Source of the DNA: Pontederia crassipes
Lineage: Eukaryota; Streptophyta; Magnoliopsida; Commelinales; Pontederiaceae
Length of the DNA stretch: 64,000 bases
NCBI GenBank assembly: GCA_030549335.1
Contig: CM060191.1
Span: 56,307,947-56,371,946 of the forward strand
Reading direction: 5' to 3'
This document shows, in pieces, positions 20,291 to 33,039 of this stretch (the stretch's first letter is position 1; each line of letters starts with the position of its first letter). The notes under the pieces are model-generated. The model made no database searches, was not told the origin of the DNA, and saw only the letters and a program-made list of their open reading frames with translations. The position numbers and the translations under genes are program-made.

Positions 20291-23200
20291 AGCATACAAA
20301 CGCAAATCAATGAGATTTACGTCGTCAGAAACTTCCTATTATAAATATATGAAATTAATTATTAAGAACGAATAATTAGCATAAAATAAACATTTTCATG
20401 CGCTTAAAGGTTGGCCATTCAAACTCGCATCATAAACTAATTCATAAAGTTTATATATAAAAAAATTAATTATTAAATAACTAATATACATTCTAAATAA
20501 AAAAAGAAGTAATATATCATAGAAGACATAAATACGAAGTGAAAAAAAAACCCTGTTACTTTTGAATACTAAGGTAGTTGCAAATTTTAAGTTAGAATTA
20601 ATAAATAATAATACGCTAAATTTGATTACAAGAATATTCAAAACTTGGCATATGTTTGTTAAACAAAAATAAAGATTTATTAACTCTTTTATTTTATCAT
20701 ACAAAATGAAGAGACGCGTATATAAAATTTTGCGACTTATATAAATTTATAATTTTTAAAATAAGCTTAGTTTAAGAATAATGTTTTACATTAAATAAAA
20801 AAAACATCCTAGTCAGCCGGTTAAGTGCTAACAATTTAAATTTGATGCATGAGACGAAATCTTAAAAACGAACATATTCATTCATCTTTGCTACCAAGCA
20901 ATTAGTTTCAACTTTCAAATCATCCTGGCCCTAATATCTTTCCAAGTCAAGAAGCACCATGACCAATTTGGCTAACAAGGAAGTTGTTTTAACATGAACC
21001 CAAAGGTAATTAAGAAACGAATATAAAACGAAGATAGGAACTAAAGATATCACATATACTATAATTTATAGATAATTCTTCAACTATAATATCTCCAACG
21101 CTATATAGATAAATAACGACATAAGAATAATGTAACAATATGAGGTTTAAAGATCAAGATGATGTCATTGAATAATTTCACATGGACTAATATGTAACTA
21201 CCTCTTTATTTATCAAGACTTGTTTTAAATTCGTGTGAGTCAATTATCCAAAACGAACAATATCTTGATTGTGTGGAGAGTGTTACACTATGACACAAAT
21301 TATAAATAGAATAGAAGTCACAATAGACAAATGTTCGATTTAAAATCATGTGTGCAATCTTTTTTCATTCCCACATAAACGAAAAAACAAAAAATACTAC
21401 CTTCCTCCTTTATTATTTTATTCCCCTTTTCCTGATTTTAATTCTTTTATCCTTGATATACCTCCAAAATTGTAATTTTAATACTAGTTATCTATTAAGC
21501 AGGAAAAATATTATTATAAGAAGCAAAAAAATTATGCTCCTATTGTTCAAAGGACGGACTAAGACAGTCAGCAATCTAGCAAACTTTTAAAAATATCACT
21601 AAGACATCAGTTAAAATTAAATTGGCATTATATCTATCTAATACCATAAACTTTAATATAAGGTTTTTTCTCCTCTTGTAAATATTTTTTTCTCAGCCCT
21701 TAACCCAAACTTTTATTAGTTATATCTCATAACTCGCATATTAATTATGACCCATTGTTCCACTATTATAAAAGTCTCCCATCATTTTCTTCTTTTATCT
21801 TTTTTTATAGCTCATCTTAGCACCATGTTAAGAAATAAAGCAAACTGAAGCATACATTGGACTCCAATATTTAGGCTTTATTTAGTAATTTAATGAGGGA
21901 TGAATTCGTTAGGATGGTAAGTAAACTTAAGCACTGTAAGTCTTTGTTGGTGGAATCGAGTTGGTGAGTGCTTCTAAAATTATATTTGGATATTAATTAA
22001 TAGGATTAGTTGTGTTAGTTTAATTCATTTGTTGCTTGGATATAAATTATAATACATGAGTTATGAAAATAGTAAGTTAAGTAAATGAATTTATTATTCT
22101 TAAGTAAATTTATTTATCTTTAATTTGATTAAAAGAAACTAAGAATGAAATAGGTATAATTATTTTTAACCCTTGAATAATTACCAATTTTGTAGGTTTA
22201 ATTTAAAAATGATATCTAAATAATATGTAGACTTTTTAAATTCATACCATTCTAATTAAATCTAAGATATCCGTATTTATTCCTTCATCCAAGTACTATG
22301 GAAATGGTGCCATATTGACATCTTTGATCCTTCAAGTCACAAGATTTAGGATGGCTCCTTCATGACATACGATTAGCCCACTCCTTCAATGACTCATTAA
22401 TAGCCAACCTAACTTAGCCGACAACACAACCATATTCCTTAATTCATAAAACTGGTCTAGAGTTAGAATTCGATCGTGAGGATTATATATTCCTTATTTT
22501 GATTTTTTTTTTTTGCATTTTCTTATACTACATCTTGGCCTCTTTTGCAATCGAAAAAAATAATAGTAACCATTGGCCATGAGCCACAAGGATGTCATGC
22601 AACACTTGATCATTTGCATTTGGATGCCATAATTTGTTTGAACCTAACTTCTACTTAGTTCACAAGATCTAAACAATGTGACATTTTTGTTTCGGTTTCG
22701 CATTTGGACGTAAGTTTCATGTGAGAGAACTAAAATAATTTGTTTATTACAAATACAAATATCATTCTTTACCTAATTATTTAAGCTTGTGCATCTTTTC
22801 TTCTTTCAGACTTCTCTTCTTTCGCTCGAATTCTTTTCAATACTAATTAATTTGTATACAACCTATTCTTCAGATATTACAATAGTTATAGGAGAAATCG
22901 AAATTGTACAAGTACCAGTTTAATCGTCTTGCGGTCGAGTGACTTCACTTCGCATTTTTTCGTATATCAACACTCTTATTTCTGTATTCTGTTTATGCAT
23001 ATGGCATTGATGATTGTCTTTTTTTTCAACCAACTTTTTGCACCATGAATCTTTCTTTTTCTAAAGAGGAGATTGTTTAATCTTCTAGATTTGTACACAA
23101 TTATTACAACTATTGTGTGAATGAAAATATATTACAACTATTGTGCATATAGGAATCACAAACATCATTAACAACTATTGTACACCTTCAGTATCATTAA

Positions 23201-23493
23201 CAACTATTGTACACCTTCATATTTCAATCCCATCAAATAATACAGCTAAACATTATTCTGCATCCAATTGATGCTAACCTTTTAATTCCATCAAATAATA
23301 CAATTAAAATATTATTCTGAACCAATGACAATGTTAATTGTAAAGGTTAAAGTGAGAATAGTTCATAATTGATCAATAGGATGCTAATCGGACAAAATGA
23401 AATTGAAGAAGAAAAAGGTTAGTAGTTCGAATAGATTACAAGATTTGAATAGCTGGGAACAAAAATAAGAGTACATTGCGTGACATAATAAAG
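20291..23493. other. AT-rich intergenic DNA, no gene recognised
   Basis: Very AT-rich. Small open frames (20,396-20,704 minus; 21,348-21,590) are Ile/Phe/Tyr-rich and have no domain. A weak inverted pair near 21,880 and 22,280 might be a decayed MITE. At 23,101-23,220 the word ACAACTATTGT recurs four times and a 29-bp unit (GTATCATTAACAACTATTG plus TACACCTTCA) occurs twice. No gene seen. Confidence 0.5.
23101..23220. repeat. Short direct repeats with ACAACTATTGT
   Basis: Four copies of ACAACTATTGT lie within 120 bp; the last two lie within a 29-bp tandem pair. Confidence 0.7.
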
Positions 23494-23502
23494 ATCACAT
23501 TA

Positions 23503-25533
23503 GGACAAAATGGGTGTCCCCCTACTTAAGTTGGGGGGACGGTACCCCCTATAAGTGCATCCGTCCCGATTATCGCTAGTTCGCGCAAGGAGAGGGCGGC
23601 TTTGTACTGGCTTGGCAGGCGCAGTTCGACTGCGAGGACCGGTTCGGCCGAAGAGTACAAAAGCGGAGAAAATGGGCGCCGACCTCTTTCTCTCAACCTC
23701 TCTCTCTCCCATCTCCATTTCGCCCTCACGCTCTAGTCTCCGCGCGGCTGTGCGACGCCGACGAACACCCTCCGCCGATGACCAATTTGCGCTTCGCCGA
23801 CGAGCATTCCCGACGGCAGCAGATCTGCACGACCTTAAGCACAGCCACCACAGATCTGTGCTTCGCTGACCCCTCATGCCGCGAGCACGCCGATCTCGAA
23901 GGTTCCTTTTTCTCCATCTTTCCTTTCCTTTTCTACTTTTCTCCGTTTTCTCCCTCGTTCTGACTCGATCTCGTTGCCCTAGCTCTGCTGACGTCGCGCG
24001 GCGCCGCCGCCGCCGAGTTCGCCCGCCCCGCCACCTTCGATTCATGCTTCCGGTTAATACTCTCACTCACTCGCCTGCATGCTTCGCTTCTTCCATCCCC
24101 ACATTCCATCGTTTGACTCATTTCTTTGCATCTTGTTGTTAAGGCAAGCGCGCCGGCGCCGACGGGTCTGAGGAGTTTGAGATAATAGTGTACATTGCAT
24201 AGATTGTTTGCCTTTTTTTTGCTCTGATATGAGTGTACCTGAGTGTGAATAGCTTCTTTGGATTTTACTTCATTACATGTATGTTTCTCACTCCTCGTCA
24301 TGAGAATTGTTTTACTTGTAAGCCTTTTTTTCTTTTGAGAATCTGAGATGATGGAAAAAATCTGTGTGGGATGAAATAGCATCAGTGCTGTATTTTAGTA
24401 AGATCACATAGTTTTAGATCTTCTATGTTCTTTGCCTCCAAATAAAGCATCAGTGCTGTATAATGAAGATGAAATAACATGCAGGGGGTCATGGATGATT
24501 CATTGGCAAATGACTTGGATTTGAACCCGACATATAACATTCCGATGATCCATGAAACATCAAAATATGAGAAGTCCGATATGCTATCATATTCAAACCT
24601 TGCTCGTTGAATATCGGAAAACGAGGTTAACTTTTCCTAAAAGACTAGCGCTTTCAACGTGAACATTTTATAAATTCCAGACGATCGCTCCTCAAACTCT
24701 AACATGATATACTTATTAACATAAAGTGATTTTAAATTCAATTCATAAAACAATATTTCAAAATAACTTTGAGATGATCATAAGAACATCACCTTCATCT
24801 GTAATTGTGAAACCTGATAGCAAATTTCCATCACATATGTACAAAAATAAGAATAACAAAAATTGCATATTATCAATTCTTGTTAACATTCAAAAAAATT
24901 ACAATTTAACAAGAATTACAATTTAACAAGAATTACAATTTAATCAAATTTCCTCAAACAAGTCTCAGCTCCCGAAAGTAGGCGCGGCACTAGGCGGCTC
25001 TTGGTGGGTGCGCGGGTTCTTTCTTTCAGGTTACAGCTCCAGTGTTCATAAATCTAAAAGCCTAAACAGAGATAAATCATAAATTATGAGTAAAAAGAGA
25101 TAGGAGTAGACGATATTACAAACTAATTAGCAATTAAGTAATTATTAACAACTAATTAAAACATCAATTAACAACTAATTATTGTGTGATTACTAATAAT
25201 GGCAGGGCTGTGCTCGGGGTCGTGCAGATCTGCTGCCGTCGGGGATGCTCGTCGACGTCGCACAACCGCGCGGAGAGGAGAGCGTGAGGGCGAAATGGAG
25301 AGGATAGAGAGAGAAGTTGAGAGAAAGCGGTCGGCGTCCATTTTCCCCGCTTTTGTACCTCTTCGGCCGAACCGGTCCTCGCAGTCAAACCGCGCCCACC
25401 GAGCCAGTACAAAGCCGCCCTCTCCTTGCGCGAACAAGTGATAATCGGCGCATCCGTCCGATGTGCATTGGACGGATGCGTCTATAGGGGTTACCATCCC
25501 CCCACTTAAGTAGGGGGGACGCCCATTTTGTCC
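23503..25533 (+). mobile_element. Non-autonomous Mutator-like element (MULE), 9-bp target duplication
   Basis: Perfect 9-bp direct repeats ATCACATTA (23,494-23,502 and 25,534-25,542) flank an element beginning GGACAAAATGGG and ending CCCATTTTGTCC. The terminal inverted repeats are about 330 bp. In the left arm they include CTACTTAAGTTGGGGGGACGG, GGAGAGGGCGGCTTTGTACTGG and the GCAGATCTGC region; the right arm carries their complement. A 9-bp duplication plus long TIRs is diagnostic of Mutator-like elements. The inside holds a transcription-unit-like stretch with a short exon but no transposase domain. Confidence 0.93.
24491..24610 (+). other. Short exon-like ORF inside the MULE (39 aa)
   Basis: After a GCAG acceptor-like site at 24,481-24,484 comes ATG and 39 codons (MDDSLANDLDLNPTYNIPMI onward, then YEKSDMLSYSNLAR) to TGA. 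Upstream (23,876-24,140) is a GC-rich first-exon-like segment with a pyrimidine-rich run. It could be a captured host exon (Pack-MULE style) or the degraded start of a MULE-encoded protein. The acidic LDLNP wording is not enough to assign it. Confidence 0.35.
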
Positions 25534-25666
25534 ATCACATTATGATCCCACATAGTATATGATGAAGTTCAAAATAAATGAGTACAAGATGACAAAGCTA
25601 AGTATGATAATATGATTGACGCCGACATACTACAAAAAATACTGTAACATATTGACTAGACATGTT

Positions 25667-28057
25667 TGATGTGTGTGATAGAATTCATAGAAAAATTTTG
25701 AATAAATTTTAAATTTTATAAATTCTTAGCACACACGACGAGGCTACAAGCGCACGACAATCAATGTAGTACTTAAGGGTCGATCCGCAGGGACAAAGTT
25801 GAAATGTTCACACTCAATCAAAATTATTTCCAGGAAAAAACTTAAGTTAAAGAAAATTATTTAAAGTGATAAAATGAAATACTACAAACTAGAAATCATA
25901 GAAATAAATCTATGCCATTTTTATGGGTTTTTGTTGTAAGTGTGGACAAAGACCAATGTAAATAAACACTAGAGCTTAAGAGACTCTTTCAAGAGTTATG
26001 TTTCGTGAACTAGTGTAAAACCCTTAAAGTAGGATGTCAAATACCTAGATGGGAGTATGCACCTACATATCCTCACCTAAACTTTGAGAAAACAAAGAAG
26101 ACTCCAAGCAACCCTCTCGAGCCAAAATTGGCACTAGTCATCGGCGACCCCTTAAACATAACTTGATTGTCGTCCCACCTCTCGGCATGCATACAACAAT
26201 TGAGAGATAGATTACCCTCTCGGGCGGGAGTCATCGACAATATGAAATAAAAGAAGGTTTGGACGAAGAAAGAACGCCAACGAAATACAATCACAAGATG
26301 AACAAAGAGATGCTCTGAGCCCACCTCTCGACACATTTGGCACTAACTGACAACGTCCCTTTACTGTAACCTAAGGACCACCACGCCTCTTAGTGCGAAT
26401 GCAACCACTTGGGAAATTCCCATATCCTATAGGGTGGGAGACGATGTTGTCATCATTAATGTCTGATGATCAACTTCATTAAAGTGGAACTTCAATAAAA
26501 CAAACGACCTTTGGTGTACTTCGGGTTCCCTCTTAGCCTCACCGCAGAACTGACAACCGACACCTGCTTAGAAACAACCTAGTCACTGCCTCGCCTCGGT
26601 GTGCATGCACCAACTGATGAATAAAGCACCCTCTCGGGCGGAAGATGCCAACGTCAAAATAAATAGTGCCCAAAAAACATAACATCATCTCTGGAAATCA
26701 GAAAATAGGGGAAGTCTGAATGCATCACCTCTTTGGTCGAACCTTGGCTATGGTGATTCCTCGACATATTCTAGCATCGACCCAACTTCTCGGCTCGCAT
26801 ACCTTAGCTAGGGACTATGAACACCCTCTCTGACGGGAATCACCTTCACCAAAGGCTGTCCAAACTGAACCCAGGGGTTAAGTAGAAATAGGAAACATGA
26901 AGAAGATGTTGGGTCACATTGTGCCTTTCTAAATGAACTCAACGCAAGCTCCTGGCCTTAAAGCTTGATTTGAGGAAGATATTGCCCTCTTAGACCAAGG
27001 AACAATGGACAAAAAATATGTAAAAACACATTCAACAATCAAACTTCATCACGAAAATGACAACAACAGTGGAATAGTAACAATAAAATAATAACCATGA
27101 GATGAAAGGCAAACAACCACTGCCTAATAGCTTAAGTTCACAACTAAAAATGTTTAGAAAAATAAACATCCCTCATAGATCCCCAACCACTAGCTAGCTG
27201 GTTTAGTTACACATTATCAGCAAGAAAAGAAGAAAAAGGAAAAAGAAAAGAAAACAAGGAAGGGAAGCGTTGCAGCCTCCTCTTAACCAATCGAGATTCA
27301 GATTTGTCAATTAAGAACCCCTTCCATGGGTAGCCTCCATGCCCTTTTATAGACCTGTAGTTTGGTACCACCTGTCCATTCTTCTACCTGTTATGTTGTC
27401 TTTATCTACTTTTCCGGCCAAAGGAATCTTGTGGTCTGTCCTTGGCTGCCCGCCTCTTAGCGGCCACCTGTCCAACTTTTACAGCTACTCTTTTGTCCTC
27501 ATTTTTCTATAAAGGTGTAGAGGAAGCTTCTTTCCTCCACGTCGTTGATATGGAAAGATATATTTTTGTTTCTGTTTGCTGCTTTGGACAGTCTGCCTAG
27601 TGAACCACGCTGGAATTCTCTTGAATTCGTCTAAGTGTCTAGGTAGAGGTGTACACATGTATGCCCCTATGTAGTCCGTAGATGGGGTATCTATCTACAC
27701 GCCCCCATGTATTGCCTGTTGGAATTTCTACATAGAAAATAATTAAAACAAGTAATTCCATCCTAGAAGTGCATAATACAATATTTTACAAAATGAACGT
27801 GGAGAAATCATAAAAATTGTATTTCGACAATAAAGCATGTGTTCGAGAATGAGAACATAGCAAAACATGAGTTAAATGCATGCTAAACTTAAATGAAAGG
27901 TACACATAATTTCTCCAGGCATTCAGACATTCTTATACCAACTAGTTCTAACACTTACAAGAAAAGGTCCAAGGACATAACAAACAAATGCACACAATAT
28001 AAATAAAATGAGTTTGCCGCTACATTTGCATATTTTGCATCTACTATAATGATTGTC
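25667..28057 (-). mobile_element. Probable LTR, minus strand, distantly Athila/Tat-like
   Basis: Read on the minus strand, the 3' end is CACACACATCA at 25,667. Shortly before it comes GGATCGACCCTTAAGTACTA..GTGCGCTTGTAG, equivalent to the GGATACGACATTTAGGGTTACTACA..GTGCAC block near the ends of the LTRs at 49,123, 54,584 and 56,946. A TATA box (27,342-27,351) lies upstream. Four modules of about 200 bp with CCTCTCGG-x-GCATGCA wording lie at about 26,172, 26,380, 26,590 and 26,787. The 5' end of the LTR is uncertain (TGACAATC at 28,057 is one candidate) and no target duplication was found. No internal coding region is attached. Confidence 0.5.
27342..27351 (-). promoter_or_regulatory. TATA box of the minus-strand LTR
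   Basis: On the minus strand TATAAAAGGG sits within CTACAGGTCTATAAAAGGG, followed by CATGGAGGC, a strong TATA context. Confidence 0.6.
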
Positions 28058-28511
28058 AAGTACAACTTCTTATTTGACTCAACTTTGGAACTTTGAGGTG
28101 GTGGTTTCATGGGTGGACAATTCACCTTGCCTATGAAGATACATGGACAAGGAATTGGTTGTGGCCTCCAATAACTAATATTTTTAGAATTGGACCGGCA
28201 TGTTCAACCAATTCAATAGCGAATCGGTTGTAGATCCAGTCCGAATTTATATATAACAAGTTTTGACAAAAAAAATCGGTATGAATCGGGAAAAACCAAT
28301 AAAATCAGATTGAATTGGCCATTCTGGTTCAACCCATTTTTTATTTTTTTATTATAAAAATGTAAACCAATGGTATAAAATGGAAACTTTCAAATAGATT
28401 TTTGAAAGATAAAAGGAAACAAAAAAAAACTTGCTGAAATGAAGCCTAAAATCATGGGAGATTTGAAAAATAAAAGGAAAGCAAAATTGAATAATAAGAA
28501 AGTTACCTCTC

Positions 28512-28591
<80 letters not shown>

Positions 28592-29538
28592 CTATTAGTC
28601 ATCTTAATTTGGTTAGCATTAACTTTTTGAAGCATTAAAATAGTTCATCTCTAAAATTTTAAAAAGAATATAAGAAATTAAATGAAAACATTATGCACAA
28701 TGCAGGAATTTTATTTCTAGCAAAAATTAGTTGTAAGAAATAATTAGGGGAGAAGAATTAAGAACAGGTTAACTGAAAATTCATGAGTAAAGTAATATAG
28801 TTAATTAATATTGCATCACTAGTAATACATGATGATAATATATTTGTGATTATGATTTTGAATAAGTCTTAATTTTTAATATATAATAAATGATATTTTC
28901 ACATAACTTTATTATTATTACTTTATATATTGTATTGTATTACTTATGATTTCTCTATTCAAAATTATTTAAAAAATAATATTATTTTAATAAAATTTGA
29001 TTCAATCCGGTTGAATCTGATCGAATCGATCGGACCGTGACCCAGCTAGCCATCCGATTTTTTATCCGGATATGAAAACATTCCCAATAACACAATTTTT
29101 TTAGACACAATTCAAATATCCTAACAATTGTGTTTGACAATCTTCTCATGTGTCATAAATCTCATGCTTTCGACCCTCGAATATGACATAAAAGTACCTT
29201 CTCAATGCCTTCCTAATTCTCCGCCATCAGATTTCCTACATAATGATGAAAAATATTAGATCACAAATGAAGGAAATTAACATATACAAAGTTTGGGATT
29301 CAGAAGTTTTGGTAGCTGCATAAGGAAACAAAATACATTTTAAAAAAAATAATTTGATGCCAACAAGTAAGCAATTAAGTGGTTCAGAAATTTAGAAGAC
29401 TTGAATGACAAAGTAAAATGCTTACTGTTATGTTGTTCCTCTCATTGTTGGCACGGACAATGGCTAGCATGAGGTACACAGGTATGTGATCCAAGCTGGA
29501 TTTTATATTCAAATACCTATCATCTCCATGATCACTTA
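28058..29538. other. Intergenic DNA with AAT microsatellite and hAT/foldback-like debris
   Basis: No gene seen. Around 28,190-28,350 and 28,985-29,060 there are partially complementary, CCGGTT/GATCGAATCGG-rich stretches that may be the ends of a decayed DNA element. The interior contains the (AAT)n tract. Confidence 0.4.
28512..28591. repeat. (AAT)n microsatellite, about 26 units
   Basis: Uninterrupted ATA/AAT repeats. The open frame across it (28,439-28,630) is a poly-asparagine artefact. Confidence 0.95.
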
Positions 29539-30319
29539 ATAAAGTTGTGAATGACACAACATGCTATGATCCCAAAAGACTTTTCAACGCTATTTCTTAG
29601 TTGAGCATGCCTATGATTGTAAATATGTTTGGTATTTCGGTACCTTTCATTAGGGGTGTTATCGGTGAATATGCCCAAGTGATATCTATCCTCTTGATGA
29701 GGTGCTAAAAATTTATCGTGTTTGCATGACCTGAGTTAACAAGCTTGTCTATCGACAAACCAAAACAAAGAAGTGTTATAAATAAAAAAATGATGTGACT
29801 GACACGTTACGAGAAAATAATAAGTTAGTAGTCCTACATTCTTGTATGTCAAATTCTCCATTTTCAAGGCACCATCTCAACACTTTCATATTGCCTGCAA
29901 ATCATTTCTATCCCGCGCAAACAAAAAAAATGAGTGGTCGAATGACACAATAGCTATTACATTTTGCGAAAGAAATCCTTGCAATTTCGAAAAGCAACTT
30001 GCTCATATATACTTCGGAACATGAGCTGTAATATATGTTCCATCAATAGCACTAATGGCATTCTTTGTATAGTAATAATGAAATATCTCATAAATGTCCA
30101 CAGCTCAATCTCATTCTTGAAAACTTCTGTAACTGCTAATCGAACTTCAGGAGTAAGATTTGGAAGCCTTTCCTCAAATTTGGTCCAACAATCATCCATA
30201 GAGTAAATGATAGGTTTTTTCCTTCTCTGGTTCGAGCATTTCCTCTGGAAGTTCAAGTTTCTTCTTTGCAAATTCATTCGCCGCATGGTCGATGTGATTT
30301 CTTGAGAGGTTAACAACAT
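29539..30319 (-). pseudogene. PIF/Harbinger transposon relic (SANT-like and DDE transposase remnants)
   Basis: Minus strand, from 30,319 down. First comes a charged N-terminal part, then MDDCWTKFEERLPNLTPEVR..EVFKN, resembling the C-terminal part of the Myb/SANT-like protein of PIF elements. Then, in another frame, come NAISAIDGTYITAHVPKY (30,010-30,064), the first catalytic-Asp motif of the Harbinger DDE transposase, and SQNVIAIVSFDHSFF (about 29,930). RYHLGIF (about 29,675), HRHAQLRNSVEKSFG (about 29,600) and ACCVIHNFI (about 29,550) follow. The motif order is right, but there are stops, frameshifts and a deletion between KSFG and ACCVIHN. Not functional. Confidence 0.8.
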
Positions 30320-30505
30320 GTGTTCTTGATACTCCTAAAAATAGAAGCATTATCGTTTATAATGATAATGTTGTCATCAGAATTGTCGATGTCGGGGATT
30401 GAATTTTGCTTTTGCAGGTTCCCTTCCCGATGGCATGGATTTGTTTGGTTACCAGGTCATTGAGGAAAAACATTTAATCTTAATTTTGTAGGAAAATTTT
30501 ACCCT

Positions 30506-30517
30506 TATAAATAATAA

Positions 30518-30569
<52 letters not shown>

Positions 30570-30570
30570 T
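30506..30570. repeat. (AAT)n microsatellite, interrupted
   Basis: ATAATAATAATAATAAAAAT then further AAT units; one interruption. Confidence 0.9.
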
Positions 30571-30656
30571 ACTTTAAGATAATTGGTCATTTCACATAAT
30601 AACTTATTTAATACCTATTTTCTCTCTTCTACCTCCCAAATTGAAGGAGAAAAAAT

Positions 30657-31104
30657 TGTGTCCATAATAAGGAAATGGAGGAGAAACTTCCTTCTCCTCT
30701 CATCCAAATGGAGTTAAAAAATCGCTTTCATTCTCCCTCCTTACCTCTCATTCCCCTCAATTCAAACATGGGCTTAGGGTCATACCAATTTAAACTTCGA
30801 GTACATAGTAACTTAAAAATCATTACTCGTCGCGATGACTTCAACCCATATTGTCTCTTTCGACGGAATTGGTGCACATTTGTGTCCATAACAAGGAAAT
30901 GGAGGAGAAACTTCCTTCTCCTCTCATCCAAATGGAAGTTAAAAAAATTGCTTTCCTTTTCCCTCCTTACCTCTCATCCCCTCAATCCAAACATGGGCTT
31001 AGGGTCATCCCAATTTAAACTTCGAGTACTAAGTAACTTAAAAATCATTACTCGTCGTGATGACTTCATCCCATATTGTCTCTTTCGACGAAATTGGTGC
31101 ACAT
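30657..31104 (+). repeat. 224-bp tandem duplication
   Basis: Unit 1 (30,657-30,880) and unit 2 (30,881-31,104) share TGTCCATAA.AAGGAAATGG, CTTCCTTCTCCTCTCATCC, ACATGGGCTTAGGGTCAT, CTTCGAGTAC and AAATCATTACTCGTCG. A 155-codon open frame spans both units but is explained by the duplication. The words CCAAATGGAG and AACATGGGCTTAG suggest the unit derives from a Tourist-like MITE end. Confidence 0.9.
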
Positions 31105-31142
31105 TTTTTAGCATCTCGCCCCTATCAACTTTTCTTAATTAG

Positions 31143-31404
31143 ACTTTGAAATGATCAAAAGTAACTTTAAGATGATTCTTCATGTGTTGAATAGTCATTT
31201 GATCATTTTTTCTCATTGAATCTAGACGGCCTCTATGCTTCCAAATAAAACATGTTATTGTTGTAGTAGTCATATACGTTCTCTTGTATCATTTATCCTC
31301 AGTGTCCAATGATTCGATCTTGTTTTATCTCACCATGGACATCTTCTTTACACAACCTCTTTTCTACCCATTCTATCTAAATAGAAATGGAAACTAGTGG
31401 TGTT
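31143..31404. other. Short intergenic spacer, nothing recognised
   Basis: AT-rich, no ORF, no clear repeat. Confidence 0.5.
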
Positions 31405-31732
31405 TAGAGACCCTCAATAGATATCTTACTCATCTACTACAACTATCTAAATCAACATTCATGTAGGTAGTTCTCAATCTAGGGCATTGATAGTTAATAA
31501 GCATGTCCAATCTTTCATTCATTGGTCAATGAAGATAAGGGAAAGAAATGTTTAATGTGACAAATTAGTATATCAAGTTTCAGGAGTAACATTGACAAAT
31601 AAGCATGAAACAAATTTTAGCATATATTTCTTCTCAAATAAACAAATAAGCATGAAACAAAGGAGCATATAGATGTTTATGAATTGTAGTCCTTTGAAAC
31701 AAAAAAAAATATTCAATGTGTCGAGCCTTTTA
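31405..31732. repeat. Tandem-duplicated segment, unit 1 (left part, before the Tekay insertion)
   Basis: ACCCTCAATAGATATCTTAC onward, including GTAGGTAGTTCTC, GCATTGATAGTTAATAAGCATG, GTTTAATGTGACAAAT and AACAAAGGAGCATATAGATG. It matches 41,115-41,396, and its last 60 bp match 43,042-43,125. The right part of this unit lies beyond the insertion at 40,972-41,114. Confidence 0.85.
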
Positions 31733-33039
31733 TGTAACACCCCGAGACTCACGTGACTTTCACGTGCTCAGAGTCGTCCCAAAGGTGCTACACAATTCTA
31801 TATGAAATAATCTTTGCGAAAAGTGAATTCTATAAAATGTGGAAATAGTAACAAGATTGTCTAACAATATTTAATGTCAAAGAGCTGGAAATGTCCATGA
31901 CTCCATCATACTAAATATGCGGAAAAAAAAGCTAATCCAATAATCTATTAGGACTAAATCATACACCATGTGTAACAACATCTCTATCACTGAGCGTGAC
32001 CACTTGCATCACCATCTTCTATCATCTCACCTGCATGAATCTAGATGCAGGAGAAAATCCATGAGTATAAAAATACTCAGTACGTAGGGTCTAACCATAA
32101 TAATATACAATAAATCAAAAGTGCTCAATAAATCAATAACAACATGAAGCAATAAACAATAGAGTACTAGAGAGATCAATATGGCAGGATGGAGCTCAAT
32201 AATCAATAAATCAATAAAGTCATGAATCAAATAAGGAGGATCATGTAAGAGGTCATAGGACCAACCAATTAACGATTATCAATTAACAATTATGCCTGAT
32301 CACTATGGCATCTATCCAATTTAACAATTCAATTTAATTATCAAAATCGATAGTCAACGACCAATAATAATTTCTATCCAATTCAATGGGCGGAGGCAAA
32401 GTCGGTCAACGCCAAAATCCGAATGACCATGATTTGATTCAGTTCAATTCAATTTCCATTCTATCCAATTCAATTCAAACTTTGGAGTTATTAAATTCAA
32501 TAGGGAGCGCTCAGTCAATTAAGGGAAACTCTATGTCTTTTTCATGTAGGCCAGTGGGAGATCAAATCACGACAAGCCGTCCTCCAATAGTAGCGCTAAC
32601 AATAGCTTCGTGATGGCGGGGGACCATGGGTATCACAGGACAGCCATAGCTTCCCTAAAGGATGACGTCTCAAATCTCTAGATACACTATCTGCCTCATA
32701 CAATACGATAACAATAATGACATAGGGGGCTTAGAGATAATCAGAGAATATGAAGACCTAGCAATTTCCATCTTTTATCTTGTTTATCCTAAAGACCTAT
32801 CTTTAACAATTTACTTTAGGTTAAACAAGGACCCAATCAGGGAAAAACTACTGAATCAATATTATGGTTAATCACGTAATCGAGTAAAACAATAAGATTA
32901 ATAATCTCGGATCAGATCTGGAGATTATGATAAGGTCAGATCTGTTAACAATTATAACCGTATATTATTATGAACTATTAACCAAAATAACTATTCCATT
33001 ATCTATAACAAGATTACTCAAAATTATGTTTTCTATCTC

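Noticed and set aside
23500-25497. Arginine-rich ORFs on both strands at each end of the MULE
   Set aside because: They are mirror images produced by the terminal inverted repeats, with no domain of their own.
28439-28630. Poly-asparagine protein
   Set aside because: Translation of the (AAT)n microsatellite.
30675-31142. 155-codon ORF with internal duplication
   Set aside because: Spans a 224-bp tandem duplication of non-coding, MITE-like DNA; no domain.
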